Of a DNA stretch of 64,000 nt, positions 61,802 through 64,000 are shown piece after piece. The stretch lies in contig NZ_JBHTBW010000020.1 in assembly GCF_042665195.1 (NCBI RefSeq), forward strand, positions 62,001 through 126,000, written 5' to 3'. The notes under the pieces are model-generated. The model did not search any database, was not told the DNA's origin, and saw nothing but the letters and a program-made list of their open reading frames with translations. This DNA is from Laceyella putida (GTDB taxonomy: Bacteria > Bacillota > Bacilli > Thermoactinomycetales > Thermoactinomycetaceae). Position numbers and translations under genes: made by a program. Within the stretch, counting starts at the first letter, position 1. Each line of letters begins with the position of its first letter.

Positions 61802-63070
61802 ATGGATTTTGCGCGGGTGGGACAATACATACGCAAGGTGCGCCAAGAGCGGAGGATGCGGCTGGATGACCTGGCCGATGAAGTGATTCCGCGGGCGACC
61901 CTGTCTGCGATCGAGCGGGGATTGACGCATAATGAGACGAAGGTACGTTATGTTTTGCGAAAGTTGGATGTCTCCCTGGCTGACTTATCCGAGAAGGAGA
62001 AGGAAGCGGAAGAGAAGCGGGAGTTGGATTTGCTGTTGATCGAGCAGCAAATGGATACTGACCCCGCCAAAGCATTAAAGTTGCTAGCTAAACTGCCTAC
62101 AGGGTATCATGGTCCTTATTTTGATTATCTTAAAGGTCTTGGTTACTATAAATTAAAAAAATACGATCAAGCTGAACCCCAATTTGAACAAGTAATTAAA
62201 AAACTTGAATTACTCCCGGATTTAGCTCAAACCAATCTAGCTTCATGTGCCTATAATCACTTATCTATTATCAACTATTACCGCAAAAATAAAGAAAAAG
62301 CACTCTGTTATGTCAATGAGGGCATACACCTATTTGATCTACAAAGCGGCGTTCGTAAACCCTATTATGTTACTCTTCTGGTGAACAAGGCTATTTATCT
62401 CAGAAGTATGGGACAAGCAGAAAAAGCGATAGCCACACTAGAAAAAATAGAAGTGGATACTATAGATGTTAATATCGATGCCGCTTTAAGTTTATACGAA
62501 ATTCAAGCCAAACTTAAAAAGGAAATTAAACTGTACGATGAAGCAATCACTTTTGCTAAAAAAGGACTTTATCTCGCCATTGTCAACCATACACATGAGC
62601 GGCAATTGGCATTGCTTATTACACTGGGAGATATCTACAAAGAGAAGAATAAATTGAATGAAGCTAAAAAATGCTTAGAAGCAGCGATCAAACTCAAAGA
62701 GCAAATTACAAGAAGGGATTGGTTGTTATTACATGCTTATTTGGAACTAGGGGATGTTTATTTCCGTCAACAACGTCTTCAAGAAGCCCAAAGTACATTT
62801 CAACACGCCGCTAAAATTGCGAAGAGTGAAAATAATATGCTAAAATATGCTCAAGCTTTGTTGTCTTTAGGCAAAACACTTATATCTGAAGGCAATTATG
62901 AAGATGCTCATAAATACTTTTTAGAAGTGTACAAACTCAACATCAAGGAAAACGACATTACAGCACAGTCCCTATACCATTTATCCCGGACATCTCTAAT
63001 GATCGGTGACCAAGCCAACTACCAAGTTTACTCCCAGCAATATTTCAATCTCGAAGCACTTGGGAGGTGA
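61802..63070 (+). CDS. RRNPP-like HTH-TPR regulator (peptide receptor)
   Basis: This is a 422-residue protein. Residues 1-65 are an XRE-type helix-turn-helix (VGQYIRKVRQERRMRLDDLA, IPRATLSAIERGLTHNETKV). From about residue 85 to the end there are eight or so TPR-like repeats (ALKLLAKLPTGYHGPYFDYL, LALLITLGDIYKEKNKLNEA, ALLSLGKTLISEGNYEDAHK). This is the layout of PlcR, NprR, PrgX and AimR peptide receptors. The HTH part (to about 62050) is GC-rich like the chromosome, while the TPR part is clearly AT-rich. GAGGGGACGGG precedes ATG 61802. Two short related peptide genes follow immediately, probably its ligands (inference). Confidence 0.82.
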   Translation: MDFARVGQYIRKVRQERRMRLDDLADEVIPRATLSAIERGLTHNETKVRYVLRKLDVSLADLSEKEKEAEEKRELDLLLIEQQMDTDPAKALKLLAKLPTGYHGPYFDYLKGLGYYKLKKYDQAEPQFEQVIKKLELLPDLAQTNLASCAYNHLSIINYYRKNKEKALCYVNEGIHLFDLQSGVRKPYYVTLLVNKAIYLRSMGQAEKAIATLEKIEVDTIDVNIDAALSLYEIQAKLKKEIKLYDEAITFAKKGLYLAIVNHTHERQLALLITLGDIYKEKNKLNEAKKCLEAAIKLKEQITRRDWLLLHAYLELGDVYFRQQRLQEAQSTFQHAAKIAKSENNMLKYAQALLSLGKTLISEGNYEDAHKYFLEVYKLNIKENDITAQSLYHLSRTSLMIGDQANYQVYSQQYFNLEALGR

Positions 63071-63075
63071 AGGTG

Positions 63076-63126
63076 ATGATTAAAAACATCTGCAAAAGCA
63101 ATGACGATATAGATCCGGCAGACTAA
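63076..63126 (+). CDS. Candidate signalling peptide 1 (16 residues)
   Basis: This small gene reads MIKNICKSNDDIDPAD. GGGAGGTGAAGG covers the regulator stop and serves as its ribosome site; ATG 63076 comes five bases after the regulator TGA. The SNDD-x-DP core is shared with the second peptide. There is no hydrophobic export signal, so if it acts outside the cell it would need a leaderless route. Alternatively it acts inside. Confidence 0.55.
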   Translation: MIKNICKSNDDIDPAD

Positions 63127-63187
63127 CATCGTTATCCACGCAATGAGTTTATTGCTTTGAATTTCTAGGAAAGTCGAGGTGAAAATA

Positions 63188-63241
63188 ATGATGACTTTCC
63201 ACATGCGAAGCAATGACGATGTTGATCCAAGTGGTGACTAA
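63188..63241 (+). CDS. Candidate signalling peptide 2 (17 residues)
   Basis: This small gene reads MMTFHMRSNDDVDPSGD, with GAGGTG seven bases upstream and a strong terminator six bases after the stop. Conservation with peptide 1 is in the C-terminal SNDD-V/I-DP part, as expected for a mature ligand region, while the N-termini differ. The start may be the first or second ATG. Confidence 0.55.
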   Translation: MMTFHMRSNDDVDPSGD

Positions 63242-63246
63242 CTGTT

Positions 63247-63270
63247 GGTAGCCCTAGGGCTACCTTTTTT
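63247..63270 (+). terminator. Terminator of the regulator-peptide operon
   Basis: A perfect 8-bp stem (GGTAGCCC / GGGCTACC) with a 2-base TA centre is followed by six T. Confidence 0.9.
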
Positions 63271-63421
63271 ATGCCCGCATTAAACGAGATGACCATTTGT
63301 GGAAAGCACTTATCAAGGAAACGCACCGGAAACCCAATTTCTTCAATCAGTGGTGTAACACTCCCAAGGCAAAAGCAATGCGGCATAAGTCGGTCATTGC
63401 AAAATCCCCTCGCATTAAAAA

Positions 63422-63553
63422 TCAGATTCGAGTGCGCCGTCCAAACCAATAACCCAAGATCAATCCAATTGCAATGAAAAAGATAGAGAGAACGATGCTA
63501 TAACTGTAAAACCGTTCCGGATTCTCACAAAAGCCATGAATATATTCCCACAT
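63422..63553 (-). CDS. 43-residue single-helix membrane protein
   Basis: Reads MWEYIHGFCENPERFYSYSI, then one hydrophobic helix (VLSIFFIAIGLILGYW) and a basic end FGRRTRI. AAGGGGGTAGC precedes ATG 63553. The layout (amphipathic front, one helix, arginine-rich tail) is that of small membrane regulators or toxins. It is convergent with the peptide operon. Confidence 0.5.
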   Translation of the reverse strand: MWEYIHGFCENPERFYSYSIVLSIFFIAIGLILGYWFGRRTRI

Positions 63554-63782
63554 GCTGCTACCCCCTTACAATTAGACTCTCGGTACATATGGCAATGGAT
63601 CGGTTTGGCAGGGCTGAATTCGATATCGGAGAACGCATCATGGTTGGGTTGGCGATAAACACAAGCCGTTTGTGCCATGATACATTTCCCAGCCCTCTCT
63701 AAAGATTGGACTGCTTATTGTTAAATAAGCCCTTGGTTTCCCAAGAGCTTCGTTTTCTATATCTATGCACCCACTCATTCAT

Positions 63783-64000
63783 CTACTGCACCTGCTCCAC
63801 CACTTTTCCCGAAATCCAACCGACCACGCCCGAATCCGTCTCCACCTTATACCATGTGCGGCCGTCGTCGTCGGTGGCTTCTTCGCCCAGATACTGCACC
63901 GTCTCGTCTCCCTTGATCTCAGCGAGGGGCCTGGCGTCGAGGGAAGCGGATTCCCGGACATTGGCGCCGTTATGGTATTCGGACTTCAGCTTCAGTCTCG
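63783..64000 (-). CDS. Bacterial SH3-domain protein, C-terminal part
   Basis: The gene runs off the right edge; only the last 72 codons are here, ending at TAG 63783. They form one SH3b-like domain: EYHNGANVRESASLDARPLA, VQYLGEE, DGRTWYKVETDSGVVGWISG and KVVEQVQ. Such domains bind cell-wall peptides and usually follow a hydrolase or other secreted domain, which lies outside the window. Confidence 0.75.
   Translation of the reverse strand, partial: RLKLKSEYHNGANVRESASLDARPLAEIKGDETVQYLGEEATDDDGRTWYKVETDSGVVGWISGKVVEQVQ

Noticed and set aside
63271..63477. Plus-strand frame after the peptide operon (about 68 codons), and another frame reading DDHLWKALIKETHRKPNFF
   Set aside because: No ribosome site and no recognisable family; the stretch overlaps the small minus-strand membrane protein, which has better signals. 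A transposase or regulator remnant could not be shown.

Overview
The window looks like chromosomal DNA of a Gram-positive, spore-former-type Firmicute of moderate GC. Shine-Dalgarno sites are strong (AGGAGG type) and several starts are TTG or GTG. There are LPXTG and CWB2 surface proteins, lipoproteins, YndJ, YezD, YesM/YesN regulators and SsuADCB/MglBAC transporters. A Thermoactinomycetaceae-like bacterium fits best, but that is an inference from gene content, not a marker-gene call. I saw no rRNA, tRNA or CRISPR array.

Layout. 1-7.3 kb: a broken Crp/Fnr regulator, YndJ, a secreted NlpC/P60-like peptidase, a propeller lipoprotein, two transporters and a VOC protein. 7.3-11.3 kb: a two-gene unit of a short HSP90-family protein and a Sel1/TPR protein. 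11.3-35.6 kb: a surface and polymorphic-toxin region. Two direct copies of a divergent PIG-L deacetylase / CWB2 wall-binding module (11.4-14.1 and 32.4-35.6 kb) bracket a 2,355-residue Rhs/YD-repeat protein with a C-terminal deaminase-type toxin. Downstream of the toxin lies a row of five propeller-like paralogs, two with added ankyrin repeats and one broken, which I read as a candidate immunity array. The second module carries a tnpB-less IS200/IS605-type relic in its divergent promoter region.

35.7-40.2 kb: a sulfonate-scavenging operon (yezD, ssuA, ssuD, ssuC, ssuB and a small gene) behind a clear promoter. 40.5-45.2 kb: a DHA2 drug exporter, a small membrane protein, an NTR/TIMP-like membrane protein and a secreted lipase. 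45.4-52.7 kb: a sugar sensing and uptake locus, with a membrane-anchored sugar-binding sensor, YesM kinase, YesN regulator and MglBAC. A direct-repeat operator sits just upstream of mglB. 53.3-56.9 kb: an AraC/GyrI-like regulator, an LPXTG protein, a small membrane protein and a secreted TolB-like propeller.

57-60.6 kb is AT-rich. It holds two orphan deaminase-toxin tails, each followed by a member of one putative immunity family, interleaved with a truncated second copy of the TolB-like gene. A DUF3427-DUF3883 nuclease-like gene is divergent from them. 61.1-63.3 kb holds an HTH-TPR (RRNPP-like) regulator followed directly by two tiny related peptide genes and a terminator. The HTH part is GC-rich and the TPR part AT-rich, which suggests an exchangeable peptide-signalling cassette. 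The window ends inside an SH3-domain gene.
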